Positions 35,417 to 43,899 of a DNA stretch of 64,000 bases are shown piece after piece (the stretch's first letter is position 1; every line of letters begins with the position of its first letter). Source of the stretch: Cellvibrio sp. UBA7671 (GTDB lineage: Bacteria > Pseudomonadota > Gammaproteobacteria > Pseudomonadales > Cellvibrionaceae); the NCBI GenBank assembly GCA_002483145.1, contig DLHJ01000003.1:248001-312000 (forward strand). Direction: 5' to 3'. Below the pieces are notes generated by a model. The model did no database searches. It saw only the letters and a program-made list of their open reading frames with translations, and was not told where the DNA came from. Position numbers and translations under genes: made by a program.

Positions 35417-36216
35417 AAAGTGCAGTTCTGAAAAGTGCGGTTCTGAAAAGTGCAGTTTTGAATGAGCATCGAATTGTGAAAAAACATTTGGTTTTATTGC
35501 GCGGCCTTGCGCGCGAAGCGGCGCACTGGATGGACTTTCCCCAGCAACTGGCCCAGAAACTGGGCAGTGACTGGACTATTCATTGCATTGATTTTCCCGG
35601 CTGCGGCAGCCAGTTTCAGCAGCCAGCGCTGGCCTCAATCCAACAGATGACCGACTACGCGCGCGCGCAAATCAGCGCATTAAAAATATCGCAACCCGTT
35701 TATGTGATCGGCATTTCCATGGGAGGAATGATCGCGCTGAATTGGGCCCAGCAATTTCCGCAAGAGCTTGCCGGCACAGTTCTGATTAATTCAAGTGCGG
35801 GCGATCAGCCCCTGCACTGGCGTTTGCGCCCGCGCGCCTGGCCGGCGATTATCGCTGCGCTCTTACTACCCATTCGCTGGCGCGAACACCTGGTGTTGCG
35901 CCATGTCAGTAATAACCGTGTGAATTTCAATGCCCATTTGCAGCAGTGGCTTGCGATTCAAACGCAACATCCGGTTTCGCGCGCAACCATCATTAGCATG
36001 CTGGGTGCCGCTGCGCGATTTCGCCCGCAGCGAGATTGCACGGTGCGCGGATTAATTATCGCCAGCGCGGGTGATCGCTTTGTTAATTGCAACGCAAGCA
36101 AAGACCTCGCACAGCGATTTAATTGGCCACTAGCGTTGCATCCGGATGCAGGTCACGACTTACCAATAGACGATCCCGAATGGCTCTGCCAAGCATTAGG
36201 AGCCTGGCTCAGTTAA
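35407..36216 (+). CDS. Alpha/beta hydrolase with repeated N-terminal leader
   Basis: The hydrolase core starts at about residue 25 with HLVLLRGLAREAAHW, has the nucleophile elbow GISMGG and ends with HPDAGHDLPIDDP, the probable catalytic-His region. If translation begins at the GTG at 35407, the protein opens with three LKSAV repeats from a 15-bp minisatellite; a later GTG near 35476 would remove them. It overlaps the end of the M14 gene and converges on the halogenase-like gene below, whose 3' end overlaps its own by 21 bp. The substrate is unknown; the core resembles lipolytic or thioesterase-type enzymes. Confidence 0.8.
   Translation: MVLKSAVLKSAVLKSAVLNEHRIVKKHLVLLRGLAREAAHWMDFPQQLAQKLGSDWTIHCIDFPGCGSQFQQPALASIQQMTDYARAQISALKISQPVYVIGISMGGMIALNWAQQFPQELAGTVLINSSAGDQPLHWRLRPRAWPAIIAALLLPIRWREHLVLRHVSNNRVNFNAHLQQWLAIQTQHPVSRATIISMLGAAARFRPQRDCTVRGLIIASAGDRFVNCNASKDLAQRFNWPLALHPDAGHDLPIDDPEWLCQALGAWLS
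35411..35455. repeat. Three in-frame copies of a 15-bp minisatellite
   Basis: The unit is TTyTGAAAAGTGCrG, repeated at 35411, 35426 and 35441 with one or two changes. It straddles the stop codon of the M14 gene (35414-35416) and the start region of the hydrolase, where it is read as LKSAV repeats. Confidence 0.85.
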
Positions 36217-37740
36217 TTTTCTGTCATTCATCAACAGCGCTTTATGTGACGGAAAATTCAGCGCGCAGCCCTCAACAAAATTAGCGACTTCGCATTCGCG
36301 ATAAAGATCACCTTTGCCCTGCCCCGGCTGATTGGGCGCAAGCGGCGGAAACGCCCCGTAGCCTGCCAGTAGACAATGCCAGGATGCGGCATTGAAGGCG
36401 GGTTTGATTTTTCGTTGCGCAAATTCCTCCTCCAGATCACCGCAGCGAAACCACACATCCAATAATTGCAGCAAGGATTCGGGCATGTGTTTATTGTCGC
36501 GGTTCGCGCGCCAATAACCTGCGTCGTCCCCCGCGCCATTAACCAACCCACGCGTGTTGAGTTTGTAATGCGCGAGAATGTAATCGCGCACGCCTTCAAA
36601 ATGATTATTCACTGTGCGATTAAATTGTTCGCGCCCACCACAGGTGAATTGATGCTGGTCCAGCGCATCGATTAAAGCTTCAATCGTCAATTGCACCAAA
36701 TGTAATGCGGTGGCTTCCAGCGGTTCGATAAACCCTTGCGACAATCCCAAGCCAACGCAATTGTAGGCCCAGTGTTGCTCCAATTGCCCTACACGCATTT
36801 TCAGATGACGGCACTCCTGCGCCGAATCACTCACCCCCAGGTGCGCGCGTAATTCTGCCTCTGCCTGATCCTTGCTAATAAATTGACTGCTGTAAACATA
36901 GCCATTTCCGCTGCGGTGCCTCAGCGGAATATGCCAACACCAGCCTGCAGTTAATGCGGTAGAACGGGTCTCCACCGGAAAATGTTGCGCGGCGGCACTG
37001 GGCATAACCACGGCACTATCGTTAAATAATTGCTGTGCGTAAGAGCGAAACGGCACGCCCAAACCCTGTTGCATTAACAGCGAGGCAAAGCCCGTGCAGT
37101 CGATAAAAAAATCACCGTCGATCACATCGCCGGCGCGGGTTTGGAGCGCGCTAATATCTCCCGCGTCATTGCGCAGCACCTGCGCAAAGGTTGCCTGGCG
37201 ATGCACTACACCGCGCTCTGCAGCAACCCGCGCCAGATAGCGCCCGAGCAATTGCGAATCAAAGTGATAGCCGTACTCCATGTGAAAGGGAAAACTTTTT
37301 GGTGCAACAGGCGCTTTGCCTTGCCGCGCCAATTCACCATTAACAAAAAACCGCTCAGGCTCCGTTACCACATTCAGACCCAGACGACGTGTGCGGCAAT
37401 TGGTAAAAAATGCGCGCTCGTTAAAAACATCCGGCTGGGAATAAAAGGGATGGGAATAATTGCTAAGGCCGGAAGCGGGGCTCCAGCCAACAAAGCGAAT
37501 ATTGGCTTTGTAAGTCGCCTGGCATTCCGGCATCCATTCGCTCTCGGGAATGTCGAGCGTTTTAAAAAAACGCTTCAGCGAGGGAGTAGAACCTTCGCCT
37601 ACACCAATAATAGGAATTTCCGGCGCTTCGATTAAGGTTATCTGGACTTGCTCACGCGGCCATTGTTTTGCAAATAAATTCGCTGCCATCCAGCCAGCAG
37701 TGCCACCGCCGAGGATTAGGATGCGCCATGGTTTATCCAC
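36196..37740 (-). CDS. Tryptophan-halogenase-like flavoprotein (second of pair)
   Basis: The 514-residue protein is of the flavin-dependent halogenase family. The FAD motif is GGGTAGWMAA (near residue 11), the WxWxIP halogenase signature is WCWHIP, the lysine proposed to carry the hypohalite appears in TYKANIRF, and GFIEPLEATALH covers the glutamate region near the chloride site. Free FADH2 would have to come from a reductase that is not in the window. The gene starts 8 bp inside its partner, so the two are cotranscribed from 39250. Such paired genes commonly accompany Caulobacter-type TonB receptors; the molecule halogenated is unknown. Confidence 0.88.
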   Translation of the reverse strand: MDKPWRILILGGGTAGWMAANLFAKQWPREQVQITLIEAPEIPIIGVGEGSTPSLKRFFKTLDIPESEWMPECQATYKANIRFVGWSPASGLSNYSHPFYSQPDVFNERAFFTNCRTRRLGLNVVTEPERFFVNGELARQGKAPVAPKSFPFHMEYGYHFDSQLLGRYLARVAAERGVVHRQATFAQVLRNDAGDISALQTRAGDVIDGDFFIDCTGFASLLMQQGLGVPFRSYAQQLFNDSAVVMPSAAAQHFPVETRSTALTAGWCWHIPLRHRSGNGYVYSSQFISKDQAEAELRAHLGVSDSAQECRHLKMRVGQLEQHWAYNCVGLGLSQGFIEPLEATALHLVQLTIEALIDALDQHQFTCGGREQFNRTVNNHFEGVRDYILAHYKLNTRGLVNGAGDDAGYWRANRDNKHMPESLLQLLDVWFRCGDLEEEFAQRKIKPAFNAASWHCLLAGYGAFPPLAPNQPGQGKGDLYRECEVANFVEGCALNFPSHKALLMNDRKLTEPGS

Positions 37741-39250
37741 CTTGGGTCACCTCGCGCGTGACACCGGCGTACTGAAATAAAAAATCGTCATGGGTTGGCA
37801 ATTGCGCAAGAGGCTTGCGCTTGGCCGTCGCAATTTGCTCAAGCATCGCGCTCAATTCACTGGCGGGAGGCAAATCAGCACTGGGGTGATAATCGCGCGG
37901 CACGATTCCCTGCCCCAGCATGACTTGCAGCCAGGAAGAATCGAGAAAAATATCGCCTGCATCATTGACCACTGAGCCAGTCTCGCGAAACAGCGCCATT
38001 TTGTGTGCGAGCCGTTCCGGAATCGGCATGTTGCGTAAATACCGCCAGAAGTCGTTATCGTCACGCTCGTTCAAGTGGTAATGCAAAATAATAAAATCGC
38101 GCACGGTTTCGTATTCGCGTTTTGAGTCCTGATTGTATTCATTAACCTGCGCAGCGCTGAAACCTGCATTGGGAAAATTTTTGGCGAGGCGCACTATGGC
38201 TGATTGGATTAAATGAATACTGGTGGATTCAAGTGGTTCCAAAAATCCGCTCGACAGGCCAACGGCAATAACATTTTTATTCCACTGTTGCAGTGTCCGC
38301 CCGGTTTTAAACTGAATGGGTTTGGGATCGGCAAGCGCAACTGAATCAAGGTTGTTCATTAAGATATGCGCAGCTTCATCGTCACTTAAATACTGCGAGC
38401 TATAAACCAATCCATTGCCGTTGCGGTGGGTCAGTGGAATTCGCCACTGCCAACCCACCTTATGGGCGATGGCGCGAGTATAAGGCAAGGTTTTTTCAAA
38501 GCGCTGCGAGGGAACTGCCAGCGCGCGATCACAGGGGAGCCAATGTCCCCACTCTTCGTAACCGGTACGCAGCGCGCCCTGAATCAGTAAGCCGCGCATA
38601 CCGCTGCAATCGATAAATAAATCGCCCGCAATTTGCTGACCATTTTCCATCTGCAAGGCTTCAACAAAGCCGGAATCCGGATTGATTTTTACCGAACTGA
38701 TTTTCCCCTCGGTGCGCACCACACCAGCCTGTTCGCTCAACTTGCGCAGATAGCGGCCATAGAGGGCAGAATCAAAATGATAAGCATAAGGGAGCTGGTA
38801 GAGCGGATCGTTGCTATTAAATTTTCCAAACACACCTGCGTTACAACACAGGTAATTTAAATCAAATTCCCACAGCGCAGCGGAGCTCAACCCCTGCTGA
38901 CGCGCGCGCAACCAATAGTGCTGGAATGAACTGTAGCCAAGGGTAGCTCCCGGCGCACCGAAGGTGTGAAAGTAGCTCTCGCCGCGCTGCTTCCAATTAT
39001 CGAAACGTATGGCCATTTTGATGGTGGCCCGGGTCTCGCGCAGAAACTCTGCCTCATCCAAGCCCAGCACCGCATTGAAAGTTTGTATCGGCGGAATTGT
39101 TGCCTCACCCACGCCGATGATACCGATTTCCTCTGATTCAACTAATTCAATATCAACGCGCTGCTGCAACATTTTTTTTAACAGCGCAGCACTCATCCAC
39201 CCCGCTGTACCGCCCCCAGCAATAACTATTTTTTTGATTGGTTTATTCAT
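37733..39250 (-). CDS. Tryptophan-halogenase-like flavoprotein (first of pair)
   Basis: The 505-residue flavin-dependent halogenase-like protein has AGGGTAGWMSAALL (FAD), WQWRIP (halogenase signature), the proposed catalytic lysine in ATIKMAIRFDNW and GFLEPLESTSIH. An ATG at 39250 with AAGGAATT upstream is preferred over a start at 39304. It follows the TonB-receptor terminator on the same strand and overlaps the second halogenase by 8 bp. Full-length motifs argue for an enzyme rather than a decayed copy. Regulation by the LacI protein is not visible at its own promoter region. Confidence 0.9.
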   Translation of the reverse strand: MNKPIKKIVIAGGGTAGWMSAALLKKMLQQRVDIELVESEEIGIIGVGEATIPPIQTFNAVLGLDEAEFLRETRATIKMAIRFDNWKQRGESYFHTFGAPGATLGYSSFQHYWLRARQQGLSSAALWEFDLNYLCCNAGVFGKFNSNDPLYQLPYAYHFDSALYGRYLRKLSEQAGVVRTEGKISSVKINPDSGFVEALQMENGQQIAGDLFIDCSGMRGLLIQGALRTGYEEWGHWLPCDRALAVPSQRFEKTLPYTRAIAHKVGWQWRIPLTHRNGNGLVYSSQYLSDDEAAHILMNNLDSVALADPKPIQFKTGRTLQQWNKNVIAVGLSSGFLEPLESTSIHLIQSAIVRLAKNFPNAGFSAAQVNEYNQDSKREYETVRDFIILHYHLNERDDNDFWRYLRNMPIPERLAHKMALFRETGSVVNDAGDIFLDSSWLQVMLGQGIVPRDYHPSADLPPASELSAMLEQIATAKRKPLAQLPTHDDFLFQYAGVTREVTQGG

Positions 39251-39368
39251 TGGTTCGCAATTCCTTAGACTGCGCGTAACGGCGTCGCTATGGGTTAATA
39301 CCAAGCCGGGTCACACTAAAGATAGCCGCTTTTATCGCAGCACATCGCTAAAGTCTCACCCATCAACA

Positions 39369-39403
39369 AAAAAAGCCTCCCGGATTCCTCCGGAAGGCCT
39401 TTT
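39369..39403 (-). terminator. Rho-independent terminator after the TonB receptor gene
   Basis: On the minus strand AAAAAGGCCTTCCGGAGG pairs with the following CCGGGAGGCTTTTTTT side. It lies 14 bp past the receptor stop codon and separates it from the halogenase pair, which therefore probably has its own promoter between 39251 and 39368. Confidence 0.8.
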
Positions 39404-39416
39404 TAATCATCGCGCT

Positions 39417-42314
39417 TTAAAACGAGTAGTTGGCGTTCAACATATAGGTTGGACCAAATTCGCGGCGCGCAGTGACTATGCCCTGATCGCCTACATCTTC
39501 TTCGTCTTCATCGGTCAGGTTGGTACCTTGCAATGACAGACGCAAGCCATGCAGCGACTCCCAATCGGAATCAGAGAAATCGTAGCTGATTTGGGCGTCA
39601 ATCAGTTGCACACCCTTGCGATTGGCATTTTCAATTTTGTTACTGCCACCGCGCTGATAGGTTGCGAAATCACTCCGGTCCGTACCCGCGACACGCACTT
39701 CGAATCCACCGGTCGCGTAGTAGATGGTTAGGGAGTGAACCTCATCCGACTGACCGGGAATGGCGGAACCATCATCCAGTTTGGCGTCAATGAGTGAGCT
39801 GGACGCAGCAAAACCGAAACCTTCCAGTGCATCGCTCACCAAGCCCAAGGGCACGTTAGCAGTCAGCTCCCAGCCATCCACAGTGCCTTTCAGACCATCT
39901 TCAAAGGACGATGAATAACCCATGAATTGGGCAGGAGCAACCACAGTACCCGCCGTCAGGAACACATCATTGGGGCCGTAGGTGCCATCGGTCTGCACCG
40001 TTTTGTTGTGGAACGCCGGTATGTAGTAGTTTGCTCCGCCGTTGGTTGCATCGTTAGTAAAATCGATAACCGTCTGACCTTCGCGCGTCCAGTTGACCAG
40101 ATCTTTGTAGAAGTAGGTCAGGGAGATATAGCCATCATCCGCAAAGTATTTTTCGTAGGCCAGATCGAAATTATTGGACTCTAACGGCCGCAAGCTGGGC
40201 GCCCCCTGGAACTTGGACCAGGGCGTGTCCGCGGTGTAATCCGTAGAGAGCAAAATATCGATGTTCTGATCGTACTTCACAAAACCGGAGGCTTTCATTT
40301 GGTCGATACGCGCGCGGCTAATCGTTTTGGACGCCCCAAAGCGCACAAATTGGGATTCAGCCACTTCCGCACTCAGGTTCAAGCTGGGCAGCACTTTGGT
40401 GTAGCTCGCCCCACCCTCGGCGGTACGTGTTGGATCCACACTGAAGGTTTCATCCACCAGGCCGGTGTAGCCAGTAGAAGCCTGGTCGGTATCCACTACC
40501 TGCACCCCGGCATTACCAACCAGATTGATTCCGCTCACTTCGGTATTGATATCCGCTTGCAGGTAGAAGGTAGTCACCTCTTCTGTGACCACATAGGTGT
40601 CACCCAAGCGATCCGGCTCGAGTTCGGCCGCCGAGGTTTGGTAGTAATAACCGTCTTTGTAAGGGGCATAACCATCATAGGCAACCACTTTACCCAAGCC
40701 CGCCCAGCTCAGATCCGCAAGGCCGAAGCGATATTTCTCGGGAATAACTTCATCCACTTTTCCGGTGCCATTTCCGTAGGGATATGTGGGTGAAGTGGCG
40801 AAGAAGCCATCGTTAATTTTGGATTTTTCACGATCACTGAAATAGGCACCAAAAGTCACACCGCTAAGGAAACTCGTATCCAATTCAACGGCAAGCTCGA
40901 CCTTCACGGTAGTCAGGTCTTCACTGAAACGCCCTGCATTAAGGAAGCCGTCCTGCGCGTTTTCGTAGGTATAAACACCGCCACCGGCTGCCTTTTGCAC
41001 GTTCGAGGCAAAGACATCAGCCTCGGCGGCCAAGGAGCCACCCCACCCTTGCGGGCCGGTCAGCTTGATACTGTTAAAGTCGCTGAAATCCATGCCCGAA
41101 ATGCCGGTGAAGTAGACACCGCCCTGACTCATTTCAAAGTTGCGCGAGCCTAATTGCGCATTGGTCAGGGAGCCGGAGCGGCCCAGACCGGCATAGCTTT
41201 CGCCACGGGTATCGGTTTTGCTGGATTCACTGTCGGCAGCATCCAAATGGAATGACCAGATTTCGTTGAATTTGTACTTGAGGTTTACGCCCACCGTTTG
41301 CAAATCACCGAGGATTTCTTTGGGGTCGGTACGCAATACAGGGTTGGCATTGACCTGAACCCCGGTCGCATCAAATTCGCCCGAACCCGCTGTAATACTG
41401 CCGACCGAGAAGGGTTCGATAAATCCGCGAATCACACCGTAATCGCTGTAATCGATGTCCAGGGCATCAATTACTATGTCCAGATCTTCATTGGGGCGGT
41501 ACTGGAAAATCGCGGAAACGGTATCGCGCTCCAGCACCGATGAAATCGCCATAATGTCGAGGCCCGAGGGCACATAGCGGTCGCTGGCAGCATTTTTGTC
41601 ATAGCCCCAAACGCCATACTTGCGCTGGTTGGTAGGCGATTCAGTAGAGGCATAGGCCATCGCCAAACCTATAGTGTCATCGGCAAACTTTTGCGAAAAA
41701 CCTATGGCGTAGCGATTGCCGTTGTCATCAAACTCGGGGTTATCCGAGCCCTGGGAATTCACTTCGTAAGACCCGTTCAGGGTAACCGTGGGCGCAGAGT
41801 CCAATGGGCGCGCCGTACGCAAATCCACGGTTCCGCCAATTCCGGTAGTGGTCAATTTGGCTTCGGAAGATTTGTAGATGACTGCACCAGACATAATTTC
41901 AGAGGGGTATAAATCGTATTCAGCACCGCGGTTATCGCCAATACCGAGCAGTTCGCGACCATTCAGGGTGGTGCCAACAAAATCCTCTTTAAAGCCGCGC
42001 ACGGAGATACCGCTCACGCGCCCTCCTTTACGCTCACCCGCCAAACCGGGCAAACGTGCCAAAGATTCTGCGATCGATGAGTCTGGCAGCTTACCAATGT
42101 CCTCAGCCGCCAATGCCTCTGATATGGAGGCGTTTTCCATCTTCATTGACTGTGCACGCATCAAGCTTGCGCGGATACCGGTCACCATCACCTCTTCAAC
42201 GTCCGAGGTGGTTTCATTGTCGGAATTTTGTGCATGGACCAGACCAGTGCTTCCGGCAGCCGTCGCCACGGCTAAAGACAAAATCGCGGGCTTGAATATG
42301 GGGTTGTGTTTCAT
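39417..42314 (-). CDS. TonB-dependent receptor, Caulobacter type
   Basis: The 965-residue outer-membrane receptor has a signal peptide (about 1-28), a TonB-box-like EEVMVTGIRAS (about 40-50), a plug domain (about 55-180, with ISVRGFKEDFVGTTLNGREL) and a 22-strand barrel ending in YMLNANYSF. Receptors of this branch usually import oligosaccharides. GGAGAGAG precedes the ATG at 42314. Two palindromic LacI-type operators lie 42 and 166 bp upstream, which places it under the adjacent regulator and links it to the GH97 glucosidase. A maltodextrin-like substrate is the simplest inference. A terminator follows. Confidence 0.92.
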   Translation of the reverse strand: MKHNPIFKPAILSLAVATAAGSTGLVHAQNSDNETTSDVEEVMVTGIRASLMRAQSMKMENASISEALAAEDIGKLPDSSIAESLARLPGLAGERKGGRVSGISVRGFKEDFVGTTLNGRELLGIGDNRGAEYDLYPSEIMSGAVIYKSSEAKLTTTGIGGTVDLRTARPLDSAPTVTLNGSYEVNSQGSDNPEFDDNGNRYAIGFSQKFADDTIGLAMAYASTESPTNQRKYGVWGYDKNAASDRYVPSGLDIMAISSVLERDTVSAIFQYRPNEDLDIVIDALDIDYSDYGVIRGFIEPFSVGSITAGSGEFDATGVQVNANPVLRTDPKEILGDLQTVGVNLKYKFNEIWSFHLDAADSESSKTDTRGESYAGLGRSGSLTNAQLGSRNFEMSQGGVYFTGISGMDFSDFNSIKLTGPQGWGGSLAAEADVFASNVQKAAGGGVYTYENAQDGFLNAGRFSEDLTTVKVELAVELDTSFLSGVTFGAYFSDREKSKINDGFFATSPTYPYGNGTGKVDEVIPEKYRFGLADLSWAGLGKVVAYDGYAPYKDGYYYQTSAAELEPDRLGDTYVVTEEVTTFYLQADINTEVSGINLVGNAGVQVVDTDQASTGYTGLVDETFSVDPTRTAEGGASYTKVLPSLNLSAEVAESQFVRFGASKTISRARIDQMKASGFVKYDQNIDILLSTDYTADTPWSKFQGAPSLRPLESNNFDLAYEKYFADDGYISLTYFYKDLVNWTREGQTVIDFTNDATNGGANYYIPAFHNKTVQTDGTYGPNDVFLTAGTVVAPAQFMGYSSSFEDGLKGTVDGWELTANVPLGLVSDALEGFGFAASSSLIDAKLDDGSAIPGQSDEVHSLTIYYATGGFEVRVAGTDRSDFATYQRGGSNKIENANRKGVQLIDAQISYDFSDSDWESLHGLRLSLQGTNLTDEDEEDVGDQGIVTARREFGPTYMLNANYSF

Positions 42315-42355
42315 GTCTCTCTCCAGTTGAGCTTTTTAGGCTGTAAGAAAATCTT

Positions 42356-42369
42356 TGCAACCGGTTGTA
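42356..42369. promoter_or_regulatory. LacI-family operator O1 upstream of the TonB receptor
   Basis: TGCAACCGGTTGTA is a palindrome with one mismatch, centred 48 bp before the receptor start codon. It shares its core CAACCGGTTG with the two other sites in this divergent region. Confidence 0.85.
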
Positions 42370-42479
42370 ATTTAGAACACTCACGGACGAAAGCCAAAAA
42401 AAGTTCCATTTTTTTTGCGCTCGCTACCAAAGGTTACATTTTAATCAAATACAGCCACTCAAAATCTGCTACCGACAGA

Positions 42480-42493
42480 AACAACCGGTTGCA
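42480..42493. promoter_or_regulatory. LacI-family operator O2 upstream of the TonB receptor
   Basis: AACAACCGGTTGCA repeats the core CAACCGGTTG, 124 bp from O1, a distance compatible with looping between two bound dimers. The 335-bp spacer between the receptor and lacI-like genes otherwise shows only the terminator of the regulator gene. Confidence 0.8.
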
Positions 42494-42596
42494 AAACACG
42501 CCACTAAATAACATTGGTTACATTAGTTGTCATTTGAGAATAAATCGCATAGCAACTTAAGGCAGGTGTTGCACATGGAAAAAGAGGGGAAAGCAA

Positions 42597-42630
42597 CGAA
42601 AAACGGCGCAGTAAAAACTGCGCCGTTTAG
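42597..42630 (-). terminator. Rho-independent terminator after the LacI gene
   Basis: The perfect 12-bp arms AAACGGCGCAGT (42601-42612) and ACTGCGCCGTTT (42617-42628) surround AAAA. On the minus strand a TTTTT run follows. It ends the regulator transcript 20 bp after its stop codon. Confidence 0.85.
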
Positions 42631-42649
42631 TATCTAGGAAGGGGGAAAT

Positions 42650-43684
42650 CTAGCTCAGGGTACTATTGCGAACGATGATATCGGTGGGTAGGAATCCGGA
42701 ATCCACCCGTTCACCATCAATCATGGCGAGCAACTTTTCCACCATTAACCGGCCACCCTGCTCCCGATCCTGACGGATGGTGGTAATCGAAGGGGTGTAA
42801 AAGCGGGCCAGGGAAATATCGTCATAACCAACTACCGCGACATCGGTCGGTACGCGGAGGCCATGCTCGGTAAGCGAGTTAATTGCCGCCATGGCTATGG
42901 CATCGCTCAAGCAAAACAATCCATCAAATTTGTGCCCGCTGGCGATGAGACGCTGCGCCGCCTCCCGGTGGCTGTCGCGACCAACCCCTAATGCCACTTC
43001 CAGCACCGGGTTGGGGGCCAGACCAGTATTCATCAAGGTTTGGTGGTACCCCTCATAACGCAACCGGCCTTCGGGGGTCGACCAATCGCCGATAATGGCA
43101 ATTTGCTGGCGGCCTATCTCGAGTAGATGACGAGTGGCCAACGCCCCGCCCAAGTGGTTATCGCCGCCCACAGTGCAGTAGCGCTGATCCGGCAACTTGG
43201 CTCCCCAGACCACTACCGGTGTATTGCCATCTGCAATGCGGTTTAGGTCCTCATGGCAATCCGCCTGACCGGCCACAATCAGGCCGTCGCAGTTGATCCG
43301 GCGCAAACCATCGTGGCCGCTGGCTACCGCATGCAAGCTCAAGCCAGACAGGAGCATTTCGTGCCCTTGCTCAATCAGGCTAAAAGAGATGGAACCCAAT
43401 AATTCCAGGAAAAATGGATCGGTAATTTGCCAGCGGGCTTCATCCGCCGAGGGAATAACAACGCCGATAGTGAGGGATTCTTTGAGCCGAAAATTGCGCG
43501 CCTGGGTATTCAGGCGATAGTTATGCTCCTTGGCCAGCGCCTGAATTTTCTCGCGGGTCTCCAAATTGACCAGCTCACTGTTTTGCAATGCACGCGAAAC
43601 AGTTGACTTGGAGACCCCCGCCATTTTCGCCAGATCCACCATTTTCAACGCGGTTTTTTTTATCGTTGTAGTTTCTTTTTTCAT
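42650..43684 (-). CDS. LacI-family transcriptional regulator
   Basis: The 344-residue repressor has the LacI helix-turn-helix KMVDLAKMAGVSKSTVSRAL near residues 14-33, the hinge-helix region LAKEHNYRLN and a periplasmic-binding-like effector domain beginning TIGVVIPSADEARW. CLSDAIAMAAI and VVGYDDISLARF are typical of the family. The ATG at 43684 is preferred over a TTG at 43705. It is divergent from the GH97 gene with a perfect palindromic operator between them and two more sites at the TonB receptor, so it is the probable local regulator with autoregulation. The inducer is likely a product of the imported glycan. Confidence 0.92.
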   Translation of the reverse strand: MKKETTTIKKTALKMVDLAKMAGVSKSTVSRALQNSELVNLETREKIQALAKEHNYRLNTQARNFRLKESLTIGVVIPSADEARWQITDPFFLELLGSISFSLIEQGHEMLLSGLSLHAVASGHDGLRRINCDGLIVAGQADCHEDLNRIADGNTPVVVWGAKLPDQRYCTVGGDNHLGGALATRHLLEIGRQQIAIIGDWSTPEGRLRYEGYHQTLMNTGLAPNPVLEVALGVGRDSHREAAQRLIASGHKFDGLFCLSDAIAMAAINSLTEHGLRVPTDVAVVGYDDISLARFYTPSITTIRQDREQGGRLMVEKLLAMIDGERVDSGFLPTDIIVRNSTLS

Positions 43685-43767
43685 CGCCAGCCACTCGTTG
43701 AGCAATTCAGCGGAAACCTGCCGCTACACCAAATTGGCATCATAGTTTGTTTTCCGGGCAATCACCA

Positions 43768-43781
43768 TACAACCGGTTGTA
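43768..43781. promoter_or_regulatory. LacI-family operator O3 between lacI-like gene and GH97
   Basis: TACAACCGGTTGTA is a perfect palindrome in the 215-bp divergent spacer, 84 bp from the regulator start and 119 bp from the GH97 start. It can control both. Confidence 0.88.
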
Positions 43782-43899
43782 AATCGAACCAAAATCCAAT
43801 CTCAAGCACTTGCCCCAATTTAATAACACTGGTTTAATTAGTTGCTAAAAAACGCTCGTTTTACTTTCCGGCAACTGCGATGCAGTGCAAGGGGCTCCG

